DNA of 64,000 nt from Larimichthys crocea (lineage: Eukaryota; Chordata; Actinopteri; Sciaenidae): positions 17,238,126 through 17,302,125 of the forward strand of contig NC_040025.1 in NCBI RefSeq assembly GCF_000972845.2, in the 5' to 3' direction. The translations under genes were made by a program, and so were the position numbers. The notes under the pieces were generated by a model that had not been told where the DNA came from, searched no databases, and saw nothing but the letters and a program-made list of their open reading frames with translations. This document shows, in pieces, positions 1 through 10,660 of this stretch. Each line of letters opens with the position of its first letter. Positions within the stretch are counted from its first letter, which is position 1.

Positions 1-240
1 TCATCACCTTCGTAAATAAGTGATGTGGTCTTGCATGGACGCTGTGACCTGTGAACATGTATTACTCATGAGAGATATTTGCATGTGTGTTTTGTCATGT
101 CCTCATTTCTCACACACAACGTTATGACAGAATGCAATTTAAGTTGTTAAGTGTTATTTGGGTGGATTACTATTTTTAACTATTCACAACTTTATAACTG
201 AACTCTATAACTCAACTTTTCTTTTAATATTTTCCTGCAG
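1..240. other. Probable intron end upstream of the acidic exon
   Basis: No coding signal is visible. The last 25 bases are pyrimidine-rich and end in TTTTCCTGCAG at 240, a good 3' splice site, so this stretch is probably the end of an intron whose gene begins outside the window. The first bases (TCATCACCTTC followed by GTAAAT at 12) could be the end of a preceding exon with a donor site, but 11 bases are too few to judge. Confidence 0.35.
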
Positions 241-896
241 ATGTCCTCGCCTTCGTGCAAGAGGTACTTGTTCTTATGCTCATTCGATTGGTTGATGACG
301 AGGGCTCCATTCCTTCTGACGGAGAGGATGGTGACCCCGACATCATCTATTCAGATGATGGCGAGGGCTCCATCTCTTCTGACAGAGAGGGTGGTGACCC
401 CGACATCTTCTCTTCGGATGAAGATGAGAGCTCTGCCTCTTCTGACGGAGAGGATGGTGACCCCGACTTCATCCCTTCGGATGAAGACGAGGGATCCACC
501 TCTTCTGACGAAGACGAAGACGTCCCTGTTTCAGGCTCTTCAGACGAAGGCGAAGACTCCCTCTCCAGTTCTTCAGATGAGGACGATGCCTTCTCAGTGT
601 TTTGTTCTTCATCTGAAGGCGAAGGCTCCCCGGCCTTCAGCTCTTCAGATGATGACAGAGCCTTTTTTGGCATCAGTTCCTCAGATGAAGACGATGGCCA
701 CATCACTGTCTCTCTGGGTGCTGATGAGGTCGATGAAGGCGATGATGTTGGGAAATCATCACCTGAGTCCTCAAGCAGCATCGAGGATCCCACCTCCTCC
801 TCTTCTGGTACTAGCGTTTCCAGTAAGAGGAGCAGGGAGGACAGTGATGAGGACTGGACCCCGAGTCCAAGGCCAGGGAAACGCTGGAAGGAGTAA
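241..896 (+). CDS. Acidic Ser/Asp/Glu-rich hypothetical protein, partial (3' exon)
   Basis: I do not recognise this gene. A frame stays open from the 3' splice site at 240/241 to a TAA at 894-896 (about 218 residues if read through from the splice site). The product is dominated by Ser, Asp and Glu. Residues from about 288 to 560 form a tandem array of about 21-codon units with a repeated core like SDGEDGDPDI and SSDEDE, so this is a coding minisatellite of about 63 bp. The array is followed by Ser/Asp runs and a basic end (SKRSRED, then PGKRWKE). No Met lies near the exon start in this frame, which fits an internal or terminal exon spliced to upstream sequence. No domain, signal peptide or membrane segment is visible. 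Acidic low-complexity tails are common in nuclear proteins, but that is inference only. It could also be a decaying gene, since the same frame continues with in-frame stops (next entry). The other two frames are also open here, a side effect of the repetitive composition. Confidence 0.35.
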
Positions 897-1310
897 TCTT
901 CTTCGTCTGACTGGATGGTGGAAGACATCCAGTCAGATGATGAGGAGTCTTCTGAAGAAGAGTCCTGAACAGAGGAGGACAGCTCAGTCGACATGGATGG
1001 CTACGAGACCGATGACAATCATGATGATGAGGAGTCGTCAGACGAAACTTCTGCTTCTTGTGACTGCACGTCACCTGAGGAAGAAGTTTAAGATGGCAAC
1101 AACCTCATCATCATGGATTGATTTGAGGCCGATGTAGACCATCCTGTCGATGAAGAAGACATCACTGTTATCACTGAGGACGAACGTGACGAACCTAACG
1201 AATAGGATGTCCTCAGCGATAACGAAGGTGCCGACATTCCTCCCCCTCCTCTGACATCGAGAAGATGGAGAACAAGATAAAGATGTAGTTGATTAATGTA
1301 ATGTTATGTA
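897..1310 (+). pseudogene. Nonsense-riddled continuation of the acidic reading frame
   Basis: Directly after the TAA at 894-896 the same frame goes on encoding Asp/Glu/Ser-rich sequence (SSSSDWMVEDIQSDDEE, DMDGYETDDNHDDEE, EEDITVITEDE) to about 1280. There is no frameshift, but there are in-frame stops including TGA (966), TAA, TGA and TAG. The shared composition and frame show that this was once, or in some copies still is, coding sequence contiguous with the upstream exon. Decay by substitution without indels over about 390 bp is unusual. The block is duplicated at 1632-2075. Confidence 0.45.
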
Positions 1311-1631
1311 GCAAAATGTAAAGTAATGTAATATTATGTAATGTAGGAAAATGTAATATGTAATGTAGTAGTAAAATGTAATGTAATATAATGTAATGTA
1401 ATGTAGTAAAATGTAATATAAAGTAATGTAGTAAAATGTAATGTAATGTAATGCAGTAAAATGTAATGTAGTAAAATGTAATGTAATGTAATGTAATGTA
1501 ATGTAATGCAGTAAAATGTAATGTAGTAAAATATAATGTAATGTAATGTAGTAAAATGTATTGTATAAATAATGTATCTGTATGTACTTGTGATGTTAGT
1601 AAAAATATAATCTAATTGTAATGTAATTAAT
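1311..1631. repeat. ATGTA satellite, first array
   Basis: Nearly pure pentanucleotide array of AATGT/ATGTA units with interspersed AGTAAA steps, giving a higher-order decamer to 20-mer of the form AATGTAATGTAGTAAA. It follows the first acidic-tail copy. Long apparent open frames on the minus strand (ITLHYILLHY-type peptides) are artefacts of this repeat. Its last part (1560-1630) degenerates into AT-rich sequence. Confidence 0.9.
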
Positions 1632-2075
1632 CCAGTCCAGGCCAGGGAACGCTGGAAGGATACTCTTTTCGTCTGACTGGATGGTGGAAGACATCCAGTC
1701 AGATGATGAGGAGTCTTCTGAAGAAGAGTCCTGAACAGAGGAGGACAGCTCAGTCGACATGGATGGCTACGAGACCGATGACAATCATGATGATGAGGAG
1801 TCGTCAGATGAAACTTCTGCTTCTTGTGACTGCACGTCACCTGAGGAAGAAGTTTAAGATGGCAACAACCTCATCATCATGGATTGTTTTGAGGCCGATG
1901 TAGACCATCCTGTCAATGAAGAAGACATCACTGTTATCACTGAGGACGAACATGACGAACCTAACGAATAGGATGTCCTCAGTGATAACGAAGGTGCCGA
2001 CATTCCTCCCCCTCCTCTGACATCGAGAAGATGGAGAACAAGATAAAGATGTAGTTGATTAATGTAATGTTATGT
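1632..2075 (+). pseudogene. Second copy of the acidic-gene tail (tandem duplicate)
   Basis: Repeats 861-1310 almost exactly. It starts at the segment encoding the end of the acidic exon (PRPGKRWKE in copy 1) and ends at the same GTAGTTGATTAATGTAATG junction into satellite. The first 40 bases carry several small indels relative to copy 1. After that I count about five substitutions in about 385 bases. One changes an in-frame TGA of copy 1 into TGT, so copy 2 reads Cys-Phe where copy 1 stops. The other stops are shared. No start codon or splice acceptor is obvious, so it is a duplicated pseudogenic fragment rather than a second gene. Confidence 0.6.
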
Positions 2076-2460
2076 TGTAAAATGTAATGCATTGTAATGT
2101 AGTAAAATGTAATATAATGTAATGTAATATAATGTAATAAAATGTAATATAATGTAATGTAATGCAGTAAAATGTAATGTAATGTAATGTAATGTAGTAA
2201 AATGTAATGTATTGTAGTAAAATGTAATGTAATGTAATGTAATATAATGTAGTAAAATGTAATGTAATGTAGTAAAATGTAATGTAATGTAATGTAATGT
2301 AGTAAAATGTAATGTAATGTAGTAAAATGTAATGTAATGTAATGTAATAAAATGTAGTAAAATGTAATGTAATGTAGTAAAATGTAATGTAATATAATGT
2401 AGTAAAATGTAATGTAGTGTAATGTAGTAAAATGTAATGTAATGTAATGTCATGTAACAT
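2076..2460. repeat. ATGTA satellite, second array
   Basis: Same pentanucleotide satellite as at 1311-1631, with AATGTAATGTAGTAAA higher-order units, following the second acidic-tail copy. Tail plus satellite therefore forms one duplicated unit of about 0.8 kb. Confidence 0.9.
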
Positions 2461-2485
2461 TGAAAACAATTAACTTTCCTCTCCA

Positions 2486-2640
2486 CGAATCGCTACCTTA
2501 TCGTGGTGGCGAGGTTTGCGCGTTCCTGTGACCCGGGACCGTGTTTTGTTGAGTCATCCGTGGTCGGGGTGTCCCAAGGCAAATGCGTCTCGGAGGGGAC
2601 CAGGATAAGAGCGATCACACAAAAATTTAGGATTTTTGCT
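2486..2640 (+). repeat. Fragment resembling the 5' head of a fish non-LTR retrotransposon
   Basis: The segment holds CTACCTTATCGTGGTGGCGAG, then GGTCGGGGTGTCCCAAGGCAA, then GTCTCGGAGGGGACCAGGATAAGAGCGATCA in spaced order. I remember this pattern from the conserved 5' region of some fish LINE-type elements (CCTTA.CGTGGTGG...GTCTCCCAAGGCAAACAGGTC). No reverse transcriptase frame follows, so it would be a truncated relic. The family name is not certain. Confidence 0.35.
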
Positions 2641-4581
2641 CTATTCAGATACAGGAACAAAACAGGCATCACCAACCAGAAGAAGTGACAGTCCAGAGGA
2701 AACTCGGCTTGTGCAGATGAAGCGTCACTACGTTCTTCCTTGTGCCAGCCATGTTGTGAAAGGCTTCTCAGAAACTCATAGACGCTCAAGAAAAGACACA
2801 CATGACACTTCAGTGTGTGACACTGAGGGACTCTATTTACAGTTTGCCTCTAAATCCTACACACTGTCCCTACCACTGGCAGTATTGTTCTTGTTTTACC
2901 AATAGGTTTGGAGGTAAATCAACTAAATGAACATTTTATTTGTGTAACATGTCCACTGTTCATGAGATACTTACCCTCGTGAGTTGGTTAACACACGTTC
3001 TAAATACTAAATCCACTGGATGTGGTCACAATAATTGTTTTGGATAAAATGGCCTCCCAAACGGATTCTCCACTAAAGAGCTCAAAAATTATATGGAAAC
3101 TTGTAAAAACCCTGAACAATTTTATGACATCAGCGTCATATCCAGAGTTGTAGTTTGGAGAAATCGAATATACATGTACACAACTCACCTACACAGTTTT
3201 CACAACCTTGATTGTAACATGGTAAACAGACAGCTGTTGAAGTTGACCAAACTTGAACTGAATGAGGTCAAATAAGGTAACAAATTAGTAATAAAGGAAC
3301 AAATTAATGGGTTAACAAAACTTAGTTCTGCAAACAGTGGAAGTAAATTAACCTTAAAATGTGTTGCCAAACTTTCCTAAACAAGTTTGAGTACTGACAA
3401 AACCCGTCTTATAAAAAGCAGTGTTGTAACAACAGTTCTGGACGCAGTATTTGGACAATATCCACCTGCCACGAAAAACCAATATAGTGCTATACTAACA
3501 GCAAGAAAAGGCTGTTAAACAAAGGAAGCCAGACAGACCCATAAATGTATGTCTGTATTTAGCGGACCTCCCAGGGGGGGCTAACGGAACTGTTTAAGGG
3601 GAAGTCTCCGTGAATGGAAGCAAAAACATATGACGTTAGTTGTCAAAAGGGATCACAGAGACATAAAATAGAGTTCAGAGATACTGTAGTTTTGGGGAAA
3701 TCTTACCGTTTTTCCCAAGTCAGCAACTAAATGAACATCTTAGGAGTGTCGATATGGGATCAAATAGCATCACCATGACATCTAGAAATTTAGCAAAACT
3801 AAGCAAGTCAACTAAGTCAGAGTGGAGGGGCGCCTTTTTCCCAACTTTGTCTGAAGTGAGGTCCAGAGTCTCAAGCCCTCGTCTCTTACCCATCAAAAAG
3901 ACAGGCAGTGGAAGAAACTGACAGGAAGATGTCTGCAGGCTGAAAACCACTACGAAGCAGAAGACAGTTTCTTTGAAACAACAGCTTAACACTCGAAGTA
4001 AGGAGTGTCGATTCACCTTCGACTGAGTTGACAGCTCGACCCGCAGTAATAAAGTTGTTGCTAAAATAGGAAAAACTCATCTTGGCTATGAATCACTGAC
4101 GTTGGACTACTTAAGATTAGCAGTATAGCATGTGGCCGATCTATCACCTTTAAAGTTTCAGTTCATCATGCAGCTCAGTTTGCACCTTGCGTCCATTTGA
4201 CTAGAGGTGACATGATGAAAGAATGGCATCCGATTTTTTTTAAAATTAGACTTGAAACATCCACAAAATCATATTCCCCTCACTTTAAATTGAACAAAAA
4301 CTGGAAAGAAACCATCGTCACAAATCACTACACCCTCTGAAGTATTAGGATGGTCTGGGGGCAATGAAGCCTAAGTTTTGGAGGTTCGACACAGATTATG
4401 GAGTTATGGAGACAGCTGAATGAAAGCAGTGGACTGTGTCTCTAACAGCCAGATCAACACAGGAACAGATCTCAGAGCAGGTTTGTAAAAGTCGGTGACA
4501 AAAACTAAAATATCAGAATGAACCTGTGAAATACTTTTTTTAATGCAACCTCAAGGAACGTAGGAAATCTTAAAATATTTG

Positions 4582-4588
<7 letters not shown>
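2641..4588. other. Intergenic sequence, nothing recognised
   Basis: AT-rich sequence with only short open frames on both strands. The longest, on the minus strand between 3720 and 4080, has no recognisable domain, no splice context and mixed composition. No tRNA-like fold or simple repeat was seen. Confidence 0.5.

Positions 4589-4658
<70 letters not shown>
4589..4658. repeat. (TA)n microsatellite
   Basis: About 70 bases of uninterrupted TA dinucleotides, followed by TTTGAAAGG. Confidence 0.97.
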
Positions 4659-4660
<2 letters not shown>

Positions 4661-5505
4661 AAAGGTATCCATTTGAATTGGCTACAGGGGAATATTTCAG
4701 TATTTATTAACATTTCACGCTTTTTTCATGTTGTCATGACCTTTAAAACTCCTTCCTATTAATCCATTTCTTCTTTCAGCTCGGATCCTTTTTATTTTTA
4801 TTTTTATTTAGCATTCAGCCTGGACCGACTTTCCAACGCAATGTTCAATTTTTTTACCAGTGAATTAGTCAATATATGTAGGCTAAGAAGCTTTGCTGCC
4901 ATATGATAGAATCTGCTAGACTTTGCCACAGCTTTTACTTACAAGTGTTCAGCTGCCTCTCTCTGTTATCAAACATCATCTTCAGTGACCCCGAGCTTCT
5001 CCTCCACCCCATACGATCACACAGCACTGGCCACTATTCCGAGATCAGCACTGAATACATTAGACATAACATGAACTTTCACTACCTATCATTTTACAGA
5101 GTCAATTGGTCTATGCGTTAAATTAAAATGCTGCATGAACTATAGCTGATAATTTATTAATGAACACAACTGTACTTGGGGCGTGCTGCAGGGTGAGACA
5201 CTAACCTGTTTCAGGTGACTCAACTTGTTTCAGGAGTTTGCGAGAACATCGGAAGCACACCTTTAAAAAAAAAAATCACACAAAATGAAAGGAGACATAT
5301 CACAGCCATTGTTTACAATTTTATTATTAAGTGTGCCTGAAAGAGCTGATTAGGTCCTGGTTGCTTGGCAACCTCAAGCCTGCCTGAAGGAGGAGAGGGG
5401 GGAGAAGCCGAGCGGCGGCCATCTTAGCAGTTTTGGCACTTAATTGGAACTTATCTGTCTAAAATGACACACAGAGTAGCGAGCAGCTAGCGGGCTAACT
5501 AAAAT
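4659..5505. other. Intergenic sequence, nothing firm
   Basis: No gene recognised. TTTTTATTTTTATTTTTATTT at about 4790 is a short A/T-rich simple run. The stretch 5165-5430 includes CGGCCATCTTAGCAG, of a type common near ends of fish repeats, but I cannot define an element. Confidence 0.4.
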
Positions 5506-5885
5506 TTGTGCATTAACATTAACCACTAGGAATTAAATACATTGTAATTGCAAAAGGCTAATGCTAACATGCTAATGTTAATTAGCATTAACCACTAAGA
5601 ATAAATACATGCTAATGTTAACATGCTAATGCTAACATGCTAATGCTAATTAGCATTAGCCATTAAGAATGAAATACATGCTAATGTTAACATGCTAATT
5701 GCTAGCGCGTCACCGCATCAGCGCTAACATGTTAATGGTAACATGCTAATGCTAACATGCTTAATGTTAATGCTATAGCGCATCAAAGTTAACATATTAA
5801 TGGTAACATGCTAATATTAACAGGCTAATGATAATTGCTATCGTGTCACCGCTAACTGATAATGGTAAACATGCTAATGTTATTT
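5506..5885. repeat. GCTAATG/CTAACATG minisatellite-like array
   Basis: Irregular tandem array built from GCTAATGTTAACAT, GCTAATGCTAACAT and GCTAATTAGCATTA modules. Many are self-complementary (TTAGCAT/ATGCTAA), so the array is rich in short hairpins. It directly precedes the palindrome at 5891. Confidence 0.75.
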
Positions 5886-5890
5886 GCTAG

Positions 5891-6147
5891 CACATCAGGG
5901 TTTTTTGAATAAAGAGCACTAACGTGTACATTACACGTGAACATATGTACATACATATAGTACACATTCTATATCTATATAAATACATATAATATTAGTA
6001 ACACACACTAACAACAACACACACACACACACACACATATTATATATATATATTATGTGTGTGTGTGTGTGTGTGTGGTGTGTGTGTGTTACTATATGTA
6101 TGTAATATGTTCATGTGTAATGTACCCCTAGTGCTCTTATCAGAACC
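5891..6147. repeat. About 250-bp imperfect palindrome around AC/GT and TA repeats
   Basis: The left arm (about 5891-5965, containing GAATAAAGAGCACTAACGTG and TACATACATATAGTACACAT) is the reverse complement of the right arm (about 6080-6147, containing TACTATATGTATGTAATATG and CATGTGTAATGTACC). The centre is an (AC)n run, a TA run and a (GT)n run, themselves complementary. The right arm matches the subterminal 3' region of the P-like element (about 11385-11445). The left arm is thus an inverted extra copy of transposon subterminal sequence. Confidence 0.8.
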
Positions 6148-6533
6148 CTCAGCCCATCTACATTCAGGATCCTTAAGACACATATAAAGAAATATAAATA
6201 TTTCAAATTACATCACGTTATAGGTTACACACATTAGTGGCTGTAAACACAAAAACACTACGTTGGGTTGGTGCTTACATAGGAGTAAAACTTTATAATC
6301 ATCACTTTAAAGTTACATACGTTGTTTTTGGTGCCTGTTGTTCCCAGATATATTAGTATGTGTGTGATGGGTGTATAAGAGACATTAACTTGAAGAACTT
6401 TGTAGAAAGGCGCTTTATGAAGTTCAGGTCCATTTCCTTGTATTAGTTTACGGGCAGCTCTGCCTATCCAATATGGCGGCACGTCGACGTACGATTCAGC
6501 GCTCAATGCGGCGTCTCTGTATATATGTCTATG
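6070..6533 (+). mobile_element. Solo 3' end of a P-element-like transposon
   Basis: Aligns over about 460 bp to 11345-11857, the 3' end of the full element. It has the same GTGTAATGTAC block, the same TTAGTGGCTGTAAACACAAAAA block, the same AATATGGCGGC subterminal block, and the terminal CGATTCAGCGCTCAATGCGG...ATATATGTCTATG ending at 6533. It is in the same orientation as the full element, which starts only 20 bp further on. Many differences between the two copies are single-base indels. No transposase sequence is attached. Confidence 0.75.
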
Positions 6534-6553
6534 TTTAATGCTATGGTTATAAA

Positions 6554-6620
6554 CATAGACATATATACATAGACGCCGCATTGAGCGCTGAATCGTACGT
6601 AAACGGAGCCGCCATATTGG
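6554..6620 (+). repeat. 5' terminal inverted repeat of the P-like element
   Basis: Begins CATAGACATATATACATAGA and ends CCGCCATATTGG. The first 47 bases match the reverse complement of the 3' end at 46 positions. The remaining 20 bases match partly, ending in the shared CCGCCATATTGG. It also forms a large hairpin with the solo 3' end at 6467-6533. Confidence 0.9.
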
Positions 6621-6666
6621 TTCGGGCAAAGTCGAGCGGTCGGAGAATAGGGAGCGAACGGAGAAG

Positions 6667-9600
6667 ATGCCTACTTCATGTGCTTGCGTGGAATTGTTTA
6701 CCAAGCGGTTCTACGTACAAAACAGATGGTCATGGTATTACCTTTCACAGGTAAGAATGAAAGCTTACTTTTGATTGTATTTGGCCATTTATTATAACGT
6801 ATTTTACGAACAGAATTTGCTGACTTTGTGTTCTAATTACTATGAGTCCGCGCATATACTGTGAATTGGCCCGCGGGTTGAAACCAAACAACCAAGAAAC
6901 TCTTTCCTATTTAACTAATTGGCCCGAAGTAACTTCTCTGATGATTGATCTGATTTCTATGTAGGTTTTCCCAACGATAAAGGAGCTGAAAAAAGAAAAT
7001 GGGAAACAGCTTCAGAAGGAAGCTTTTCTGCTCGTCCATCATCCGTGCTCTGCAGTGCGCATTTCAGCCGGAGATTTTGACAGGAAGGTCAGACAGTCAG
7101 GATCAGCGCTGGACGCTGTCCTTCAGTCTTTCGTTCCCCAGGCTCCTCTCCACAGGGTAGGTGATCACTATGCTTGTAAGATACCACAATTCCAATATAC
7201 ACTGTACAGAGATGTTTTTCCTTTTTCTGCATGGGAAGATTCAGTGATGTTTGTTACTACACTGTGAGATCATTTTCTATATGTTATTCCTTCGCTTTAG
7301 CCCTGTGGTACCAGGACTCGTCTCAGACCTCACAGCAGCACAGGAGCACCCTGTACTGGAATGTTCCGAGCTTGTCCAAGAGGTCCAAGCACCTGCCCAA
7401 TGATGTTGAGTAATAAGAGCTGCGCTATTGCCTCAAACAGCTGTGAGCATTATGATGATATGATGATTATTATTAAACCTTTGTAACCCCCAACCCCCAT
7501 GCATTATATACTATATATAATCTATATATATATTACTGTATATATATAAACAGGATTTATAATATATTTTCATCCTTGTTTGTACTAGAACCACTCTATG
7601 CTCTGCCTTCATCACATGATGATGAGGGCAGCTCAGGGAAGGTGGAGAGGTGGAGGGTGGAGATCTGAAAAGAGAGAGGAGAACGCGCCAGGACAGCGAG
7701 AGGAGGGCAAAGAACACTGTGAGTGGTCTTCGGCAGATCTCAGGTTGAAGGAAACTAAAAATGAAGCGTTGAAAGAGCAGCTCGCTATATCCTCAGGTAC
7801 TTAATCATAATAATAATCAGATTTGATTTTTTTTTCGACTTCCTAGTGATTTCAATGGTATTACTTAATTTGGCCTGTGCTATTGAATTTCACGATCTTC
7901 AATTCCACCTCCTGTCAAAACAGGAGCCACGAGTACACCACAGCCAGAGGAGTTGCCATCACTCTCCACTACATGGCCCAAAGGCTACAGCTATTGAGGG
8001 AGACTCTTAATATCAACCTCCCACATCCACCTACATTGCCAAATGTATTTGTTCATATTATTCTGAAACCTTTTTTCCATACATTCCGTTCACTGTGCAC
8101 ATTATTTCATCCTGTTATGATCGACAGATTGAAAGGGGGACCAACTACACATGGCATTATTAACATCGCCCATACTGCTTCCAGTGATTATTGATCAGCC
8201 AAAAAAAAAAAAAAAAAAAACATTCCTGATCAAGGGGCCACCCATATTAAATGACTGCTTTTCCAAGGTTATGAGCTCTGTGGATGCAAGCCTGGCCTAA
8301 CATGATGATGCTGGACATGTTGACGAGGAAGACAAGAGGAAAGACCCACGCTAAATATGGTTGTGTTGTGTCTCATGTTGGATTGCCATGGCCATTAGAA
8401 ACATGTCAGTACACCCACATACCCAGACAATGTCTGGATTTGTGGATAGGGGGATGGTTTGAATGAGACAGATGTTGCCACTTGAGGGCCTCTTCTTGTT
8501 TTTATGGTGGTAGGCTTCAAGGCACTGAGCCCCCAATGCCTACTATTGACCCCAAGTTGCCTGTCACCGCGACTCAGGCGGTTCTGCTTTTCATGCGTGG
8601 AGGAGGAAAACTGCCTAGTGCGGCCTTAAGAGTGGTATGTGTCACCAATGGATGGCATGCCCCCAATTGTCCGCAGTTGCAACCTTACTGGGTGCCAAGC
8701 TTAAAGGGAAACCCGGTTGAGCCCTTAAAAAACATTCTTTCCACATCCACTGACTGGTAGAAGTTTTGTGATGATGATGCTTGCCACAGTGTTGAAGTGG
8801 CACGGAATATGCTGGCAGGCTTACAGTCCATTAACCAGCACCAGTGGCCAGATCAACTGGGGAAATACATCCTTCATCTGAATGATGTCCAAAAAAAAGA
8901 TAGATTGCACGCTGCAACAGCGAGTAACGGACAAGCATGTGGATTTCAATCACAGAAGATGAAGGTGTCCTGGCTGCACAGAAACTGAGTCGCTCTGTCC
9001 ACAGTGGCTCTTGCGCCCGCTGAGGGACCTGGCTATGCACAGTTTCAACACTGTGTGAAGCACCAGCCTGCAGTTTTCATGAGGGTGATACTGACATAAT
9101 ACTACTACTAACATACACACAAACCAGGACTTGGCAAAAATTGTTGTAAAAATGTGTATCACATTTGCTTTTAGATAATTGACCAGGCTCTTGATATAAT
9201 GAACAGCCGCCAATCCCCATGCCAAAGGGTTAAAGCTCCCCTGGTTCTTGACTTGGGCAGAGAGAGTGTTGAGTTTCTTGGGAGAGGCAGGGGAATACTG
9301 ATGAGTTTGGTGATGAAAGATTGCCACCCCCCTTCACCGATCAAAGAGGGGTGGTTTTTTAGGAAATACTGAAGCTTTTGTTTGCATAAAGAGTTCATAA
9401 TTTTATGACATCAAGTTCATATGATGTTCGTTCTAGGCTGCCGGACAAATAATTCAATGTAATTTTGATCAATACCTCTATTGATATAGAGAGAATATTG
9501 AAGGGATGGGACTAGGGTTGCCTTAATTTGATCTTGATTATTATGGATATATTGCCCAGTCCTATTCTGTTCTCTTGTTCCATATGCTGCATCATAAGTT

Positions 9601-10660
9601 TATATTGATGCTTTTTCTCTGTTTCAAGTTTTTGCAGTCTCTGTTTTGTTTCTGTCTGCTTCCACCTTCGTGTTTTCATTTCTTACGTGGTGTTATAATG
9701 GTTACGTATATGCAAGGTTGTTCTCAAGCTTTCCCCATTTCTGTTAAATACTGTTTCTCGTTGCTTTAACATCATAAACTGAACAAAATCCCATAGTGCT
9801 ATCTTGATGTTTTGGTTTGCCATGATTATACTGACAAGACATTTCCTTTTAAAGGTACTATTCTTCATGGGATTCATTCATCAACATGACCACCCTGATG
9901 TCATGATTCCGAAACAGCTTCAACGTCAGCGGTATGTCTGCACCTACCGCTTTTAGCCAGGATCACTTGGAGCTCCTATTTAATTCCATCGGGCACAGGT
10001 GGGATTTCAGAATTTTTTTTGCTTCGTGTTTGTTTCTATGTAGTATTATCTGGTGTAACTGCCTATGTAAATACAGTGTTTTCTATGTGTTTTTTAGGGG
10101 GCTGGACTTAACCCAATCCCTCAGCCAGCCAGTTTTCAGGCCATCTTCCGGACATCTGATTGTGCGGTGTTCGTTGTTGTGTCTCAAGCACATCAGGAAA
10201 TGTGGCCGCAACAGATGAGACCATGGCCCTGTCTGCTTTTGAGTGTCCTCTCTCAGCAGCAGAAGAAAATGAAAGCTTCCATCCCCCTTTTGCCAACATT
10301 CCTGTCTTTCGTGTGTGACCATAGCTATCTACCAACCCCGCTTTGGTGGTGTCTTGTGGACAATGCACTGGTGTAATCTCAGGGTTTGTTGTTCGGCAAA
10401 TTTTAACAAAGCGTCATGTGATTGTGTGCCGTGGTAGTTGGTTGACTATGCTGTTACCCACATCCTTTGACAGAGCTACCCCTTGCCACACTAAAAAAAA
10501 GGAGGGGCTGATGATTCCTTCTGAGGGCGCTGTAAAGGTCTGCGCAGCGTCAGCTGAGCGTTTATTCGCCCGTCCAGTCGGGCACAAAGCTGTTCAAAGT
10601 GGCTTGATCTGTCAGTTTTTTGTCCGGCTGAGATTGGGTTTCTGAGGATGTTGTTTTTTT
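6667..10660 (+). pseudogene. P-element/THAP9-like transposase pseudogene
   Basis: Readable blocks lie in order on the + strand but in shifting frames. First, a THAP zinc-finger start (MPTSCA at 6667, FHR end across a splice site at 6750/6751, then FP at 6965, RKWETA, FSARPSSVLCSAHF and a PEDFDR-like end at about 7005-7085). Then a short Leu-rich segment (7745-7798, KETKNEALKEQL). Then the transposase core start (7925-8040, FAITLHY-like then LRETLNINLPHP). Then a DACH-like motif (8775) followed by ARNML, and YILHLNDVQK (8865-8895). Then FSQDHLELLFNSI (9953-9997) and a GGW..NPSASQF block (10098-10135). Last come a C-terminal GFVVRQILTK block (10382-10415) and a GGLMIPSEGAVKV block (10502-10535). 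These motifs are those of P/THAP9 transposases: DNA binding by THAP, catalysis by an RNase H-like core. Many frameshifts and stops break the gene, so no functional protein is expected. It is not the host THAP9 gene, because TIRs flank it. Confidence 0.85.
8201..8220. repeat. A-rich run inside the transposase pseudogene
   Basis: Twenty consecutive A residues within the coding region of the dead transposase. It may be a slippage site or mark a small insertion. Confidence 0.6.

Noticed and set aside
241..1137. Alternative + and - frames open over the acidic exon (Met-Ser-Ser-Pro start at 241; minus-strand Ser-rich frame 347-994)
   Set aside because: Composition-driven shadow ORFs: the 63-bp repeat lacks stops in several frames. 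The acidic frame is the one with regular codon-level repeat structure and a splice acceptor.
1334..2486. Long minus-strand open frames of ITLHYILLHY-type peptides
   Set aside because: They lie entirely within the ATGTA satellite; a pentanucleotide repeat without stop in one frame yields long meaningless ORFs.
5506..5885. CRISPR-like array
   Set aside because: Short GCTAATG modules are irregular with no unique spacers; this is a eukaryotic minisatellite.
6258..6704. Minus-strand open frame of 148 codons across the P-like ends
   Set aside because: It runs over the terminal repeat hairpin and matches no domain; it exists because the inverted repeats are stop-poor.
6667..10660. Functional host THAP9-like gene
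   Set aside because: The coding blocks sit between matching TIRs with an 8-bp duplication and change frame many times, so this is a transposon pseudogene.
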